From Pseudomonas entomophila (GTDB lineage: Bacteria > Pseudomonadota > Gammaproteobacteria > Pseudomonadales > Pseudomonadaceae): DNA of 64,000 nt. The stretch covers positions 1 to 64,000 of the forward strand of contig NZ_JARPQB010000008.1 of the NCBI RefSeq assembly GCF_029478665.1. The letters are read 5' to 3'. Of this stretch, positions 48,663 to 59,720 are shown piece by piece; within the stretch, counting starts at the first letter, position 1; every line of letters begins with the position of its first letter. Below the pieces are notes generated by a model. That model was not told where the DNA came from, did not search any database, and saw nothing but the letters and a program-made list of their open reading frames with translations. Both the position numbers and the translations under genes were made by a program.

Positions 48663-50391
48663 CGGCAGGCAACTGATAGCTCCAGGTCTCGGTCAGCACT
48701 TTCTCGGTGGTGGCCGGGGTCCCGTTGGTGGATGCCGCGTCGGCGGCGGGTTGCTCGGCAGGCTGCTCGGCCTTGGCTTTTTCGGCCTTGGCGTGGGCAT
48801 GCTTGGCCGCGGCCTTGTCCTGCTTGCTGTCCTTGGCGGGTTTCGGCGCCTCGACCGGTACGTCGTGCAGCAGCGCGGCACGCATCTCGGTGGCTTTCTT
48901 CGGATCCTGCACCTTCAGGCGCAGGGTCAGGCGCCAGCCCTTGGTTTCCGGGTTGTAGCGCAGGTTGTTCTCGACCACTTCGGCGTTGTCGCCGACGCTG
49001 ACCTGGCTGCGCACGGCGGTGTCCGCCGGCAGGGTGGCCAGGTTCGGGCCGATGAAGTCGACCAGGAAGGCGACGGTACCGTCGGCCTGGCGGATCAGGT
49101 TGGACTGCTTGACGTCACCGGTGGAACGCAGGGTCTGCTTGACCCAGCCCAGCTCAGGCGAGTGCAGCTGGTCTTCCTTGATGGTCCAGCGCAGGCGGTA
49201 GTCGTACTCGAACGGCTTGCCCACTTCCGGCAGCTTTTCCGGGCTCCAGAACGCCACGATATTGTCGTTGGTCTCGTCGGCGGTCGGGATCTCGACCAGA
49301 TCGACGGTACCCTTGCCCCAGTCGCCTTTCGGTTCGATCCAGGTGCTTGGGCGCTTCTCGTATTCGTCGTCGAGGTCTTCATAGTCGCTGAAGTCGCGCT
49401 GGCGCTGCAGCAGGCCGAAACCACGCGGGTTCTCCACGCTGAAGTTGCTCACGGCCAGGTGTTTCGGGTTGTTCAGCGGGCGCCACAGCCACTCGCCGTT
49501 GCCGGCATGGATCGACAGGCCTTCGGAATCGTGCAGGGCCGGGCGGTAGTTCATGACTTTCGACGGCTGGTTGGGGCCGAACAGGTACATGCTGGTCAGC
49601 GGGGCGATACCCAGGCGGCTGACGTTGTCACGCAGGTACACGCGCGACTTGACGTCGACCAGGGTGTCCTCGCCCGGACGCAGGGTGAGCTTGTAGGCAC
49701 CGGTGGAACGCGGCGAGTCGAGCAGCGCGTAGATCACCAGGTGCTTGTCTTTCGGCTTGGGCTTCTCGATCCAGAACTCGCGGAAGCGTGGGAACTCTTC
49801 GCCGGACGGCAGCGCGGTGTCGATGGCCAGGCCACGGGCCGACAGGCCATAGCGGTGGCCCTTGCCGACCACGCGGAAGTAGCTGGCGCCAAGCAGGGTC
49901 ATGATCTCGTCCTGCTTGTCGGCCTTGTTGATCGGGTAGAGCACGCGGAAACCGGCGTAGCCGAGGTTCTTGGTGGCGTCGGCGTCATGCGGCACGTCGC
50001 CGAACTCGAAACGGCTCGGGTCGTACTTGATTTCTTCGACCTTGTTGGCGGTGATCTCGTTGATCGTCACCGGCGTGTCGAAGTGCATGCCCTGGTGGTA
50101 GAACGAGAGCTTGAACGGCGTCTTGTCCTTGGCCCACTCGGCCTTTTCCTGCAGGAAGCGGATCTTCTGGTAGTCGGCGTACTTCATGTCGCGGAACACC
50201 GGAGGCAGGTTGCTCTTCGGTGCCTCGTACTTCTGGCCGGCCAGATCCTTTGCCTTGGCTGCAACATCGTCAAGATTGAATGCCCACAACTGGCCCGCGC
50301 TCAACAGGCCGACCAGCGCCACGCCGGCCAGCATGGCCTTGCGCAGCCGGGTACCGGGGATTCTAGGTGCAATACAGGGGCTTACAATCAC
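48655..50391 (-). CDS. opgG: Glucans biosynthesis protein G
   Basis: A 578-residue periplasmic protein that branches or shapes the glucan backbone made by OpgH. A signal peptide ends near QLWA, and the mature part has the OpgG/D family segments [40 protein letters not shown] and [19 protein letters not shown]. Near the C-terminus there is an Ala/Lys/Glu-rich low-complexity stretch. The start is GTG at 50391, with GAGGA seven bases upstream; a longer frame from 50493 lacks a ribosome site. The gene precedes and overlaps opgH. Confidence 0.93.
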   Translation of the reverse strand: MIVSPCIAPRIPGTRLRKAMLAGVALVGLLSAGQLWAFNLDDVAAKAKDLAGQKYEAPKSNLPPVFRDMKYADYQKIRFLQEKAEWAKDKTPFKLSFYHQGMHFDTPVTINEITANKVEEIKYDPSRFEFGDVPHDADATKNLGYAGFRVLYPINKADKQDEIMTLLGASYFRVVGKGHRYGLSARGLAIDTALPSGEEFPRFREFWIEKPKPKDKHLVIYALLDSPRSTGAYKLTLRPGEDTLVDVKSRVYLRDNVSRLGIAPLTSMYLFGPNQPSKVMNYRPALHDSEGLSIHAGNGEWLWRPLNNPKHLAVSNFSVENPRGFGLLQRQRDFSDYEDLDDEYEKRPSTWIEPKGDWGKGTVDLVEIPTADETNDNIVAFWSPEKLPEVGKPFEYDYRLRWTIKEDQLHSPELGWVKQTLRSTGDVKQSNLIRQADGTVAFLVDFIGPNLATLPADTAVRSQVSVGDNAEVVENNLRYNPETKGWRLTLRLKVQDPKKATEMRAALLHDVPVEAPKPAKDSKQDKAAAKHAHAKAEKAKAEQPAEQPAADAASTNGTPATTEKVLTETWSYQLPADE

Positions 50392-50614
50392 GAGCAATCC
50401 TCGCCGAAAACAGATCATGAAACCAACGGCCAGCGACCAATGCCGGGTTGGCGAGCACTGTTCGGACCCCGTGAGGGCGTAATGATTCCCCAAACGGATC
50501 CTGACAATGCTCGAGTCAAAGTGAAACGAACCTGCGAACGCAGGTCCATGCAGCGCGCGATTATCCAGCAGGACGCGTTACAACGCATCAGGCTGGACAA
50601 ACTATTTATCGTAC

Positions 50615-50650
50615 AAAACCCCTTGTTTTTCGACAAACAAAGGGTTTTTT
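50615..50650. terminator. Bidirectional rho-independent terminator
   Basis: AAAACCCCTTGTTT pairs with AAACAAAGGGTTTT, with one mismatch, around a short loop, and ends in a T-run. It follows dtd on the minus strand and separates it from the opgGH promoter region. Confidence 0.85.
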
Positions 50651-50654
50651 GACC

Positions 50655-51092
50655 TCATATTTGTAACATAAATGTTACCGGGCCATCATTGACCAGATGC
50701 ACCTGCATGTCTGCACCGAAGCGACCGCTGGCCACATCCGGGTGCTGGCCCTGCGCTCGCTGCAGCAGATAGTCGAAAAGCTCGGCTCCGAGCGCCGGTG
50801 GCGCCGCCGTCGAGAAGCTCGGGCGCATGCCGTTGCGGGTGTCGGCGGCCAAGGTGAACTGCGACACCAGCAGCAGGCCACCGCCGATGTCCTTGAGCGA
50901 GCGGTTCATTTTGCCTTGCTCGTCGCTGAACACCCGGTAGTTCAGCAGTTTGTGCAACAGCTTGTCGGCATGCTCGGGCGTATCGTCAGGCTCGACCGCC
51001 ACCAGCGCCAGCAACCCGTTGTCGATGGCGCCGACGATCTCCCCCGCCACTTCCACCCGCGCGCCGCGAACGCGCTGGATCAACCCCTTCAT
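50655..51092 (-). CDS. dtd: D-aminoacyl-tRNA deacylase
   Basis: A 145-residue enzyme that removes D-amino acids (and glycine mischarged on tRNA-Ala) from tRNA. The cross-subunit active-site motifs SQFTLAADT and GPVTF are present; the start [20 protein letters not shown] is the family N-terminus. Length equals E. coli Dtd (145). It overlaps pip by four bases (ATGA), so it is cotranscribed after it, and it is followed by a strong terminator. Confidence 0.97.
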   Translation of the reverse strand: MKGLIQRVRGARVEVAGEIVGAIDNGLLALVAVEPDDTPEHADKLLHKLLNYRVFSDEQGKMNRSLKDIGGGLLLVSQFTLAADTRNGMRPSFSTAAPPALGAELFDYLLQRAQGQHPDVASGRFGADMQVHLVNDGPVTFMLQI

Positions 51093-52060
51093 GCTTCTTC
51101 CAGGGGCAGGTCGAGCAGGCGGCGGGCCATCTGGTCGGCGGCACGCACCAGGGCGTCGGTGATACCCGGCTCGGAGGCGGCGTGACCGGCGTCGCGGATC
51201 ACCTTCAGCTCACTGTTCGGCCAGGCCTGGTGCAGTTCCCAGGCGTTGTCCAGCGGGCAGATCACGTCGTAGCGGCCATGCACGATCACCGCCGGCAGGT
51301 GGGCGATCTTCGGCATGTCGCGGATCAGCTGATCCTGCTCGAGGAAGGCGTTGTTGGTGAAATAGTGGCATTCGATGCGGGCAATCGACAGCGCGCGCTG
51401 CGGCTCGGAGAAGCGGTCGACCACCAGCGGGTTGGGGCGCAGGGTCGCGGTGCGGCCCTCCCAGGTGGACCAGGCCTTGGCGGCATGCATCTGGGCGATC
51501 TGGTCGTTGCCGGTCAGGCGCTTGTGGAAGGCCTTGACCAGGTCGCCGCGCTCCTCCGGCGGGATCGGCGCGATGTAGTCCTGCCAGTAGTCGGGGAACA
51601 GGCGGCTGGCGCCCTCTTGGTAGAACCAGCTGATTTCCTGCGGGCGGCACAGGAAGATGCCGCGCAGGATCAGGCCATGCACGCGCTCGGGGTGGGTCTG
51701 GGCGTAGGCCAGGGCCAGCGTCGAACCCCACGAGCCGCCGAACAGCACCCATTTTTCGATGCCCAGGTGCTCGCGAATACGCTCCAGGTCTTCGACCAGG
51801 TGCCAGGTGGTGTTGTTCTCCAGGCTCGCGTGGGGCGTGGAGCGGCCACAACCGCGCTGGTCGAAGGTGATGATGCGGTACAGATTGGGGTCGAAGTAGC
51901 AGCGGCTTTGCGCGTCACAGCCGGCGCCCGGGCCGCCGTGGATGAACACCACGGGCAGACCTTCCGGCGAGCCGCTTTCATCGACATACAGCACATGCGG
52001 CGCTTCCACGGCCAGATCGTGCCGGGCGTAGGGTTTGATCTGCGGGTAGAGGGTCTGCAT
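51089..52060 (-). CDS. pip: Proline iminopeptidase
   Basis: A 323-residue alpha/beta hydrolase that removes N-terminal proline from peptides. The oxyanion HGGPGAGCD comes first; the nucleophile elbow GGSWGS holds Ser110; [11 protein letters not shown] and the late [12 protein letters not shown] (His) complete the signature of peptidase family S33. Length fits. It is the first gene of a two-gene unit with dtd, the common Pseudomonas order. Its promoter must lie in the region before 52060. Confidence 0.96.
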   Translation of the reverse strand: MQTLYPQIKPYARHDLAVEAPHVLYVDESGSPEGLPVVFIHGGPGAGCDAQSRCYFDPNLYRIITFDQRGCGRSTPHASLENNTTWHLVEDLERIREHLGIEKWVLFGGSWGSTLALAYAQTHPERVHGLILRGIFLCRPQEISWFYQEGASRLFPDYWQDYIAPIPPEERGDLVKAFHKRLTGNDQIAQMHAAKAWSTWEGRTATLRPNPLVVDRFSEPQRALSIARIECHYFTNNAFLEQDQLIRDMPKIAHLPAVIVHGRYDVICPLDNAWELHQAWPNSELKVIRDAGHAASEPGITDALVRAADQMARRLLDLPLEEA

Positions 52061-52570
52061 TGCGCACTCCGTGTGAGGTTTTTATCTGCCGTTGGGCATC
52101 ATAAACCTGAATTGCGCGAAGAGCATGTGTCCGTGTAAATCGTCGGGGTTCTGGGCTTGCTGGCGATGGGAGGCACCGGTGGAGCGTGATACCCGGGAGG
52201 GCATGGGTTGAGATTGCATCAGGGCTGGCAGGTGTTCGACGAGGGCCCCTCAGCGCCCTCGAGATCGAGCGCCGCCCGCGCGGCGCATCGCGGATAAATC
52301 CGCTCCTACGTTTGTTTCGGGCCAGTTATGCCTGAAAGAGCACCGGGACCGTCTTGTTTGTACGACGCGCGGTTTTCGGCTGGAGCTACCGCCGCCTCGC
52401 CCGACTCAAGCCATGCGCCAAGGCTGGCAACCAGGGCCTTGCAGGTACGGCACGTTGCAACCGATGTAGGAGCGGATTCATCCGCGATGCGCCGCGCGGG
52501 CGGCGCTCGATCTCACAGGCGCCACAAACCCTGCGGCGAACACCTGCAAGCCCTGACGCGGTCTACAGCC
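52061..52570. other. Gene-free region between pip and hutG
   Basis: About 510 bases without a convincing gene. Short open frames exist but have no ribosome site or recognisable product. It contains two inverted family-C REP arms 155 bases apart (52262-52309 and 52465-52514). The pip promoter probably lies close to 52060, and hutG ends at 52571. Confidence 0.75.
52262..52514. repeat. Widely spaced inverted pair of family-C REP units
   Basis: The left arm (52262-52309) begins AGATCGAGCGCCGCCCGCGC; the right arm (52465-52514) is nearly its exact reverse complement, ending GCGCTCGATCTC. Arms of about 48 bases flank 155 bases of ordinary sequence, much more than in other doublets of this window. 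Confidence 0.9.
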
Positions 52571-53386
52571 CTACCCTCGCGAACCACCCCGGTACCGCTC
52601 CTCGCCCCACGCCAGCACAGTCTCCAACAAGCGCTTGAGTACCACCTGCGTCGGCTGAGCCAAATCTTCGCGATAGCCGAACGGCTCCACCTCATTCATA
52701 TAGGTGCACTGCCCCAGCTCCAGTTGCACCGCATGGATCTGGTTGGCCGGATCACCGTAATGGCGGGTGATATGCCCACCCTTGAAACGCCCGTTGAGCA
52801 CATGGCTGTAAGCCGGGAACTCGGCGCAAACACCCAGCAGCCGCTCGGCCAACTGCGGATCGCAACTGGCACCATTGAAAGTGCCCAGGTTGAAGTCCGG
52901 CAGCTTGCCGTCGAACAAGTGCGGGATCAGCGAACGGATCGAGTGGGCATCCCACAACAACGCATAACCAAACTCTTCACGCATCCGCGCGAGTTCACGA
53001 CGAATCGTGTCGTGATACGGCCGCCAGATCCCCTCCAGGTACGTTGCCCGTTCGTCGGCGGTCGGTACCTGGCCGTCCTTGAACAGCGGCTCACCATCGA
53101 ACAACGTCGCCGGATACAGGCCGGTGGTGGCACCGACATACAGCGGCTTGTCGTCATCCGGCCGGTTCAGGTCGATGACGAACCGCGAGTACTCCGCCGC
53201 CACCACGCTGGCGCCCAGTTCACGGGCGAAGTCGTACAGACGCGGGATGTGCCAGTCGGTGTCCGGCAGGCTGCGCGCCGGCTCGACCAGGCCATCGCGC
53301 ACGGCGGCAGTCAAATTCAACCCGGCGTGGGGCATGCTGATCAGCAACGGCAGGCGGCCCTGGTGAAAACTCAATACCTTGTCCAT
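52571..53386 (-). CDS. hutG: N-formylglutamate deformylase
   Basis: A 271-residue amidohydrolase that converts N-formylglutamate to glutamate and formate, the last step of the five-step histidine route with HutF. Family segments are LLISMPHAGLNLTAAVRDGL, RFVIDLNRPDDDKPLY and LLWDAHSIRSLIPHLFDGKL. Its presence with hutF shows the Pseudomonas pathway via formylglutamate. The ATG at 53386 (MDKVLSFHQGRLPLL) is where homology begins. It follows hutI by ten bases. Confidence 0.95.
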   Translation of the reverse strand: MDKVLSFHQGRLPLLISMPHAGLNLTAAVRDGLVEPARSLPDTDWHIPRLYDFARELGASVVAAEYSRFVIDLNRPDDDKPLYVGATTGLYPATLFDGEPLFKDGQVPTADERATYLEGIWRPYHDTIRRELARMREEFGYALLWDAHSIRSLIPHLFDGKLPDFNLGTFNGASCDPQLAERLLGVCAEFPAYSHVLNGRFKGGHITRHYGDPANQIHAVQLELGQCTYMNEVEPFGYREDLAQPTQVVLKRLLETVLAWGEERYRGGSRG

Positions 53387-53396
53387 GTGCCCTCGC

Positions 53397-54602
53397 TCAG
53401 TTGGATATTTCATGGCCCAGGCGCACCACGCGCTTGGGCAGGTCGCCGCCGAGCCAGTAGCTGAGGTCGGCGGGGCGCTCGATCTGCCAGGCGATGAAGT
53501 CGGCAACCTTGCCCACTTCCAGCGATCCATGGCTGCTGCCCAGGCCCAGCGCCGCGGCGGCGTGCACGGTGACGCCGGCCAGGGCTTCTTCCGGGGTCAT
53601 GCGGAAACAGGTGCAGCCCATGTTCAGCATCAGGCGCAGCGACAGCCCTGGCGAGGTGCCGGGGTTGAGGTCGCTGGCCAGGGCGATCTTCACCCCATGC
53701 CGGCGCAAGGCATCCATCGGCGGCAGCTGGGTTTCGCGCAGGAAGTAGAACGCGCCCGGCAGCAGCACGGCGACCGTGCCGGCCTTGGCCATGGCGATGG
53801 CGTCCTCTTCAGTCATGAATTCCAGGTGGTCGGCCGACAGCGCCTGGTAGCTCGCTGCCAGGCTGGAACCGTGCAGTGACGACAGTTGCTCGGCATGCAG
53901 CTTGACCGGCAGGCCCAGCTCACGGGCCTTGATGAACAGCCGCTCGACCTGGGCCGGAGAAAACGCCAGGTGTTCGCAGAAGGCATCCACCGCATCCACC
54001 AAGCCCTCGGCGGCCAGCGCCGGGAGCATTTCGTCGCAGATGTGGGCAATGTAGTCGTCGGCCCGACCAGCGTACTCCGGCGGCAGGGCATGGGCGGCCA
54101 GGCAGGTGCTGCGCACGGTCACCGGCAGCTCCTCGCCCAGGCGCCTGGCCACGCGCAGCATCTTGCGCTCGCTCTCGAGGTCCAGGCCATAACCCGACTT
54201 GATCTCCAGGGTGGTCACGCCGTCGCGCATCAGCGCCTGGACCCGCTGGCGGGCACTGGCGAACAGCGCGTCCTCGCTGGCCGCGCGGGTCGCCCGCACG
54301 GTGCTGGCGATACCGCCACCCTGGGCGGCGATCTCGGCATAGCTGACGCCCTGCAGGCGCTGCTCGAACTCGCCGCTGCGGTTGCCACCGAACACCGCGT
54401 GGGTGTGGCAATCGATCAGCCCGGGGGTGACCCAGGCGCCGCCCAGGTCGACGACGCGGTCGGCCGCGACCGGCGGCACCTCATCGCGGGGGCCGATCCA
54501 CTCGATCAGGCCCGCGCTGGTGACAATCGCCGCGTCCTCGATGGCCGAGTAACGACCGTCAGTCATGGTCGCGGCGTGGCAGTGCTGCCAGAGGGTTCTC
54601 AT
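53397..54602 (-). CDS. hutI: Imidazolonepropionase
   Basis: A 401-residue metal-dependent amidohydrolase that opens imidazolone propionate to formiminoglutamate. The first metal site is in [19 protein letters not shown], with [15 protein letters not shown] and [16 protein letters not shown] later. Length fits the family (about 405). The ATG at 54602 follows an AAGGAGA site. It lies 19 bases after hutT, in the unit hutT-hutI-hutG. Confidence 0.96.
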   Translation of the reverse strand: MRTLWQHCHAATMTDGRYSAIEDAAIVTSAGLIEWIGPRDEVPPVAADRVVDLGGAWVTPGLIDCHTHAVFGGNRSGEFEQRLQGVSYAEIAAQGGGIASTVRATRAASEDALFASARQRVQALMRDGVTTLEIKSGYGLDLESERKMLRVARRLGEELPVTVRSTCLAAHALPPEYAGRADDYIAHICDEMLPALAAEGLVDAVDAFCEHLAFSPAQVERLFIKARELGLPVKLHAEQLSSLHGSSLAASYQALSADHLEFMTEEDAIAMAKAGTVAVLLPGAFYFLRETQLPPMDALRRHGVKIALASDLNPGTSPGLSLRLMLNMGCTCFRMTPEEALAGVTVHAAAALGLGSSHGSLEVGKVADFIAWQIERPADLSYWLGGDLPKRVVRLGHEISN

Positions 54603-54621
54603 CAGGTTCTCCTTGTAAGCT

Positions 54622-56025
54622 TCAACGTTGCAGCTCGACCGGCTCCCGGGCCGGCTCGCCACGGCCCGCGCGTGGCTTGCACCACAGAAGGTAGGAGGCC
54701 ACCAGGAACACCACCCAGATCACCCCGACGATCAATGCCGCCTGGGTGTCGGGGAAGTAGCCGAGCACACCGAAGATGAACACCATGAACGCGATGGCAA
54801 GGGCCGGCCCATAAGGCCAGAACGGTACCGGGAACTTGAGTTGGGCGACCTCTTCGCGGCTCATGCTGCGGCGCATGGCGACCTGGGTGACCAGGATCAT
54901 CAGCCACACCCACACGGTGGCGAAGGTGGCGATCGAAGCGATCAGCAGGAACACGTTCTCCGGGATCAGGTAGTTGAGCAGCACGCCGATCAGCAGCGCC
55001 GCGCCCATCACCACCACGGTCATCCACGGCACACCGTGCTTCGACAGCTTGCCGAAACCACGCGGCGCCTGGCCATGCTGGGCCAGGCCGTACATCATGC
55101 GGCCAGCACCAAAGATGTCACTGTTGATGGCCGAAATCGCCGCCGAGATCACCACGATATTGAGCACGGCCGCGGCGGAGCCGATGCCCAGGTTGCTGAA
55201 GATCTGCACGAACGGGCTGCCCTGGCTGCCGATCTGCGGCCACGGGTACAGGCACATCAGCACGAACAGGGTGAGCACGTAGAACAGCAGGATGCGCAGC
55301 GGCACGGCGTTGATCGCCTTGGGGATCACCCGCTGAGGGTCCTTCGCCTCACCGGCGGTGACGCCGATGATCTCGATGCCGCCAAAGGCGAACATCACCA
55401 CCGCGAACGAAGCGATCAGGCCACTGACGCCATTGGGCATGAAGCCGCCATGCTCGAACAGGTTGCTCACCCCGACCGCGTGCCCGGTACCCACCTGGCT
55501 GAAGCCGAAGGCCATGATACCCAGGCCGGCGAGGATCATCGCGACGATGGCGCCGACCTTGAGCAGCGACAGCCAGAACTCCATCTCGCCGAAGACCCGG
55601 ACGTTGCACAGGTTCAGGCCGCCGATCAGGAACACGATGCCGAGCACCCAGATCCAGCGGGCGACCTCGGGGAACCAGAAGCCCATGTAGATACCGAAGG
55701 CCGTCACGTCGGCGATGGCGACGATGACCATCTCGAAGGCGTAGGTCCAACCGAGGATGAAGCCGGCCATGGGGCCGAGGTAGGTGCTGGCGTAGTGGCC
55801 GAAGGAGCCGGCCACAGGGTTGTGCACGGCCATTTCGCCGAGGGCGCGCATCACCATGAACACCGCGGCGCCACCGATCAGGTAGGCCAGCAACACGGCC
55901 GGGCCGGCCATCTGGATGGCCGAGGCGGAGCCGTAGAAAAGCCCGGTACCGATTGCCGAACCGAGCGCCATGAAACGGATATGCCGGGCCGATAGCCCGC
56001 GCTTGAGACCTTGAGCTTGTTGCAT
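54622..56025 (-). CDS. hutT: Histidine/urocanate permease of the APC family
   Basis: A 467-residue transporter with twelve predicted helices of the amino acid-polyamine-organocation (APC) family. The first helix carries [20 protein letters not shown], with [19 protein letters not shown] in the middle. Position inside the hut cluster indicates histidine uptake, as for HutT of P. fluorescens; urocanate is possible. The ATG has AAGGA seven bases upstream. It lies about 150 bases after hutH, with a REP in the gap. Confidence 0.9.
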   Translation of the reverse strand: MQQAQGLKRGLSARHIRFMALGSAIGTGLFYGSASAIQMAGPAVLLAYLIGGAAVFMVMRALGEMAVHNPVAGSFGHYASTYLGPMAGFILGWTYAFEMVIVAIADVTAFGIYMGFWFPEVARWIWVLGIVFLIGGLNLCNVRVFGEMEFWLSLLKVGAIVAMILAGLGIMAFGFSQVGTGHAVGVSNLFEHGGFMPNGVSGLIASFAVVMFAFGGIEIIGVTAGEAKDPQRVIPKAINAVPLRILLFYVLTLFVLMCLYPWPQIGSQGSPFVQIFSNLGIGSAAAVLNIVVISAAISAINSDIFGAGRMMYGLAQHGQAPRGFGKLSKHGVPWMTVVVMGAALLIGVLLNYLIPENVFLLIASIATFATVWVWLMILVTQVAMRRSMSREEVAQLKFPVPFWPYGPALAIAFMVFIFGVLGYFPDTQAALIVGVIWVVFLVASYLLWCKPRAGRGEPAREPVELQR

Positions 56026-56064
56026 GTCACGTCCTTATTGTTGTTCTGGTCGTGAGGTCGGATT

Positions 56065-56169
56065 GGGGCTGCTGCGCAGCCCATTCGCCGGCAAGGCCGG
56101 CTCCTACAGGCAAGGCACATACCTTTGTAGGGGCCGGCCTTGCCGGCGAATGGGCCGCAGAGCGGCCCC
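56065..56169. repeat. REP doublet (family A) with outer stem
   Basis: ATTCGCCGGCAAGGCCGGCT faces GGCCGGCCTTGCCGGCGAAT, bracketed by GGGGCTGCTGCGCAGCCC and GGGCCGCAGAGCGGCCCC. It separates hutH from hutT. Confidence 0.92.
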
Positions 56170-56176
56170 AGCGGCA

Positions 56177-57709
56177 TTACAGGCTAGGCAGGACCCCAGC
56201 CGGAAGCAGGCCAGTCAAGGTGCCGTTGGCCAGCAGCGTGGAAGCCGCCTCGATGTCCGGCGCGAAGAAGCGGTCGCGGTCATAGTGCGGCACTTCGCGG
56301 CGCAGCGCCTGGCGCGCCTGCTCCAGCTTGACCGAGGTCTTCAGCCCCTTGCGCAGGTCCAGGCCCTGGCAGGCGCCCAGCCATTCGATGGCCAGCACGC
56401 CACGGGTATTCTCGGCCATTTCCCACAGGCGCTTGCCGGCGGCCGGGGCCATCGACACGTGGTCTTCCTGGTTGGCCGAGGTCGGCAGGCTGTCGACGCT
56501 GTGCGGGTGCGACAGCGCCTTGTTCTCGCTGGCCAGCGCGGCAGCGGTGACCTGGGCGATCATGAAGCCGGAGTTGACCCCACCGTTCTCCACCAGGAAC
56601 GGCGGCAGCTGGGACATATGCTTGTCCATCATCAGCGAGATGCGGCGTTCGCTCAGCGAACCGATCTCGGCGATCGCCAGGGCGAGGTTGTCGGCGGCCA
56701 TGGCCACGGGTTCGGCGTGGAAGTTGCCGCCAGAGATCACGTCGCCCTCAGCGGCGAACACCAGCGGGTTGTCCGACACGGCGTTGGCTTCGATGCCCAG
56801 CACCTCCGCGGCCTGGCGGATCTGCGTGAGGCAGGCGCCCATCACTTGCGGCTGGCAGCGCAGGGAGTACGGGTCCTGGACCTTGTCGCAGTTCTTGTGC
56901 GACAGCGACACTTCGCTGGAATCGCCCAGCAGGTCGCGGAAGCAGGCGGCGGTGTCAATCTGGCCACGCTGGCCGCGCACGGCATGGATGCGCGCATCGA
57001 ACGGCGAGCGCGAACCCAGCGCCGCCTCGACGCTCAGGCCGCCACAGGCGATGGCCGCGGCGTACAGGTCTTCGGCCTGGAACAGGCCGCGCAGGGCATA
57101 GGCGGTGGACGCCTGGGTGCCATTGAGCAGGGCCAGGCCCTCTTTGGCGGCCAGGGTCAGCGGCTCCAGGCCGGCAACGGCCAGGGCTTCGGTAGCCGAC
57201 AGCCACTGGCCCTTGTAGCGGGCCTTGCCTTCGCCCAGCAGTACCAGCGACATGTGCGCCAGCGGCGCCAGGTCGCCGGAGGCGCCGACCGAGCCCTTGA
57301 GCGGGATGTGTGGGTAGACTTCGGCGTTGACCAGGGCGATCAGCGCGTCGATCACTTTGCGACGGATGCCGGAGAAGCCACGGCTGAGGCTGTTGATCTT
57401 GAGCACCATGATCAGGCGCACCAGGCTGTCGTCCAGCGGTGCGCCGATACCGGCGGCGTGGGACAGCACCAGCGAACGCTGCAGGTTCTCCAGGTCGTGG
57501 CTGGCGATGCGGGTCGAGGCCAGCAGGCCGAAACCGGTGTTGATGCCGTAGGCGGTGCGGTCCTCGGCGATGATCTGCTCGACGCAGGCGACGCTGGCGT
57601 CGATGGCCGGCGCGGCGCTGGCATCCAGTTGCAGACGCACGGGCGCGGCGTGGATGGCGCGCAGCTGGGCCAGGGTCAGGGTGCCGGGCTTGAGGGTCAA
57701 TTCGGTCAC
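56177..57709 (-). CDS. hutH: Histidine ammonia-lyase
   Basis: A 510-residue enzyme that deaminates histidine to trans-urocanate, the first step of degradation. The MIO electrophile forms from Ala143-Ser144-Gly145 in [12 protein letters not shown], and the active-site Tyr in [10 protein letters not shown] is near 54. The length equals the known P. putida enzyme (510), and the sequence agrees with it as I recall it. The start is GTG at 57709 with GGAG eight bases upstream; a longer frame from 57766 includes unconserved residues. It follows hutU by 87 bases. Confidence 0.98.
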   Translation of the reverse strand: MTELTLKPGTLTLAQLRAIHAAPVRLQLDASAAPAIDASVACVEQIIAEDRTAYGINTGFGLLASTRIASHDLENLQRSLVLSHAAGIGAPLDDSLVRLIMVLKINSLSRGFSGIRRKVIDALIALVNAEVYPHIPLKGSVGASGDLAPLAHMSLVLLGEGKARYKGQWLSATEALAVAGLEPLTLAAKEGLALLNGTQASTAYALRGLFQAEDLYAAAIACGGLSVEAALGSRSPFDARIHAVRGQRGQIDTAACFRDLLGDSSEVSLSHKNCDKVQDPYSLRCQPQVMGACLTQIRQAAEVLGIEANAVSDNPLVFAAEGDVISGGNFHAEPVAMAADNLALAIAEIGSLSERRISLMMDKHMSQLPPFLVENGGVNSGFMIAQVTAAALASENKALSHPHSVDSLPTSANQEDHVSMAPAAGKRLWEMAENTRGVLAIEWLGACQGLDLRKGLKTSVKLEQARQALRREVPHYDRDRFFAPDIEAASTLLANGTLTGLLPAGVLPSL

Positions 57710-57796
57710 TTCGCTACTCCAATCGCATGGGGCCGCACGGGGCCCCTTCTTGTTGTTCAGTATCACCCTTGCAGGGTGCGATCCAAAGCGCGGCGA

Positions 57797-59470
57797 TCAG
57801 CCGGTGATCATTGGCAGGTCCAGGCCCTGCTCCTTGGCACAGTCGATGGCGATCTGGTAACCGGCATCGGCGTGGCGCATCACGCCAGTCCCCGGGTCGT
57901 TGGTCAGCACGCGGGCGATACGCTCGGCGGCTTCGTCGGTACCGTCGCAGACGATGACCATGCCCGAGTGCTGGGAGAAGCCCATGCCCACGCCACCGCC
58001 GTGGTGCAGCGAAACCCAGGTGGCGCCGCCTGCGGTGTTGAGCAGGGCGTTGAGCAGCGGCCAGTCGGAGACGGCGTCGGAGCCGTCGCGCATGGCTTCG
58101 GTCTCACGGTTGGGGCTGGACACCGAGCCCGAGTCCAGGTGGTCACGGCCGATCACGACCGGTGCCGACAGCTCGCCGCTGCGCACCATTTCGTTGAACG
58201 CCAGGCCCAGCTTGGCACGCAGGCCCAGGCCAACCCAGCAGATACGTGCCGGCAGGCCCTGGAAGCTGATGCGCTCGCGGGCCATGTCCAGCCAGCGGTG
58301 CAGGTGGGCGTCGTCCGGGATCAGTTCCTTGACCTTGGCGTCGGTCTTGTAGATGTCTTCTGCGTCGCCGGACAGCGCGGCCCAGCGGAACGGGCCGACA
58401 CCGCGGCAGAACAGCGGGCGGATGTACGCCGGCACGAAGCCCGGGAAGTCGAAGGCATTGGCCACGCCCTCTTCCTTGGCCATCTGGCGGATGTTGTTGC
58501 CGTAGTCGAAGGTCGGGATGCCCTGTTTCTGGAAGTCGAGCATGGCTTTGACGTGCACGGCCATGGACTGCTTGGCGGCTTTGACCACGGCAGCCGGGTC
58601 GGTCTGGGCGCGGTCGCGGTACTGCTCCCAGGTCCAGCCGGCCGGCAGGTAGCCGTTGAGCGGGTCGTGGGCGCTGGTCTGGTCGGTGACCATGTCCGGG
58701 CGCACACCACGCTTGACCAGTTCCGGCAGGATTTCGGCGGCGTTGCCGTGCAGGGCGATGGAGATGGCCTTGCCTTCGGCGGTGTACTTGGCGATGCGCG
58801 CCAGGGCGTCGTCCAGGTCCTTGGCCTGCTCATCGACGTAGCGGGTTTCCAGGCGGAAATCGATGCGGCTCTGCTGGCATTCGATGTTCAGCGAGCAGGC
58901 GCCGGCAAGCGTTGCGGCCAGTGGCTGGGCGCCGCCCATGCCGCCCAGGCCCGCGGTCAGTACCCACTTGCCTTTCAGGCTGCCGTTGTAGTGCTGGCGG
59001 CCGGCCTCGACGAAGGTTTCGTAGGTGCCCTGGACGATGCCCTGGCTGCCGATGTAGATCCAGCTGCCGGCGGTCATCTGGCCGTACATGGCCAGGCCTT
59101 TGGCGTCCAGTTCGTTGAAGTGTTCCCAGTTGGCCCAGTGCGGCACCAGGTTGGAGTTGGCGATCAGCACGCGCGGGGCGTTGCTGTGGGTCTTGAACAC
59201 GCCGACCGGCTTGCCCGACTGCACCAGCAAGGTTTCGTCGTCTTCCAGGCGGGTCAGGGTCTCGACGATCTTGTCGTAGCACTCCCAGTTGCGCGCGGCG
59301 CGGCCAATGCCGCCGTACACCACCAGCTCTTTGGGGTTCTCGGCGACCTGCGGGTCGAGGTTGTTCATCAGCATGCGCAGCGGGGCTTCGGTCAGCCAGC
59401 TCTTGGCGGTCAGCTTGTTGCCACGCGGGGCGCGGATTTCTACGTCACGGTATTTGTTGTTGTCAGTCAC
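57797..59470 (-). CDS. hutU: Urocanate hydratase
   Basis: A 557-residue enzyme that converts urocanate to imidazolone propionate with tightly bound NAD+. The dinucleotide-binding [16 protein letters not shown] is clear, and the N-terminus [20 protein letters not shown] is typical. Length equals known Pseudomonas HutU (about 557). The start is GTG at 59470 with AGAGGA upstream. It heads a hutU-hutH-hutT-hutI-hutG series, and a HutC-type operator lies 70 bases upstream. Confidence 0.97.
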   Translation of the reverse strand: MTDNNKYRDVEIRAPRGNKLTAKSWLTEAPLRMLMNNLDPQVAENPKELVVYGGIGRAARNWECYDKIVETLTRLEDDETLLVQSGKPVGVFKTHSNAPRVLIANSNLVPHWANWEHFNELDAKGLAMYGQMTAGSWIYIGSQGIVQGTYETFVEAGRQHYNGSLKGKWVLTAGLGGMGGAQPLAATLAGACSLNIECQQSRIDFRLETRYVDEQAKDLDDALARIAKYTAEGKAISIALHGNAAEILPELVKRGVRPDMVTDQTSAHDPLNGYLPAGWTWEQYRDRAQTDPAAVVKAAKQSMAVHVKAMLDFQKQGIPTFDYGNNIRQMAKEEGVANAFDFPGFVPAYIRPLFCRGVGPFRWAALSGDAEDIYKTDAKVKELIPDDAHLHRWLDMARERISFQGLPARICWVGLGLRAKLGLAFNEMVRSGELSAPVVIGRDHLDSGSVSSPNRETEAMRDGSDAVSDWPLLNALLNTAGGATWVSLHHGGGVGMGFSQHSGMVIVCDGTDEAAERIARVLTNDPGTGVMRHADAGYQIAIDCAKEQGLDLPMITG

Positions 59471-59539
59471 GGGAAAGGTCCTCTGCGGTCATCCGACGGC
59501 ATGTGTGTGTCGTGGCGACTATACAAACACATCTTTACT

Positions 59540-59549
59540 TGTATGTACA
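59540..59549. promoter_or_regulatory. HutC-type operator upstream of hutU
   Basis: TGTATGTACA fits TGTA-NN-TACA, and the symmetry extends to CTTGTATGTACAAG. It lies 70-79 bases before the hutU start. HutC, encoded nearby, is the expected repressor, released by urocanate. Confidence 0.8.
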
Positions 59550-59599
59550 AGCATAGGCAACCAAAAAAGACCGACCGTTCCTCGGATGAAAAATGAAAA

Positions 59600-59702
59600 G
59601 GGGCCGCTACGCGACCCTTTCGCGGCACAAGGCCGCTCCTACAGGATTGCGCATGACCTGTAGGAGCGGCCTTGTGCCGCGAAAGGGCTGCGCAGCAGCC
59701 CC
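59600..59702. repeat. REP doublet (family B)
   Basis: Inverted TTTCGCGGCACAAGGCCGCT and AGCGGCCTTGTGCCGCGAAA arms with outer GGGGCCGCTACGCGACCC and GGGCTGCGCAGCAGCCCC. It lies between hutD and the hutU promoter. Confidence 0.92.
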
Positions 59703-59720
59703 AGTTCACAGATTACGAAT

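Noticed and set aside
52328-52560. Short open frames in the pip-hutG gap.
   Set aside because: They read through REP units, have no ribosome site and no resemblance to a known protein.
56024-59596. A very long plus-strand open frame (about 1190 codons) opposite hutH and hutU.
   Set aside because: It runs through two known enzymes and a REP. The product is low-complexity (Gln, Gly, Val, His) with no family; it is a shadow of third-position GC bias.
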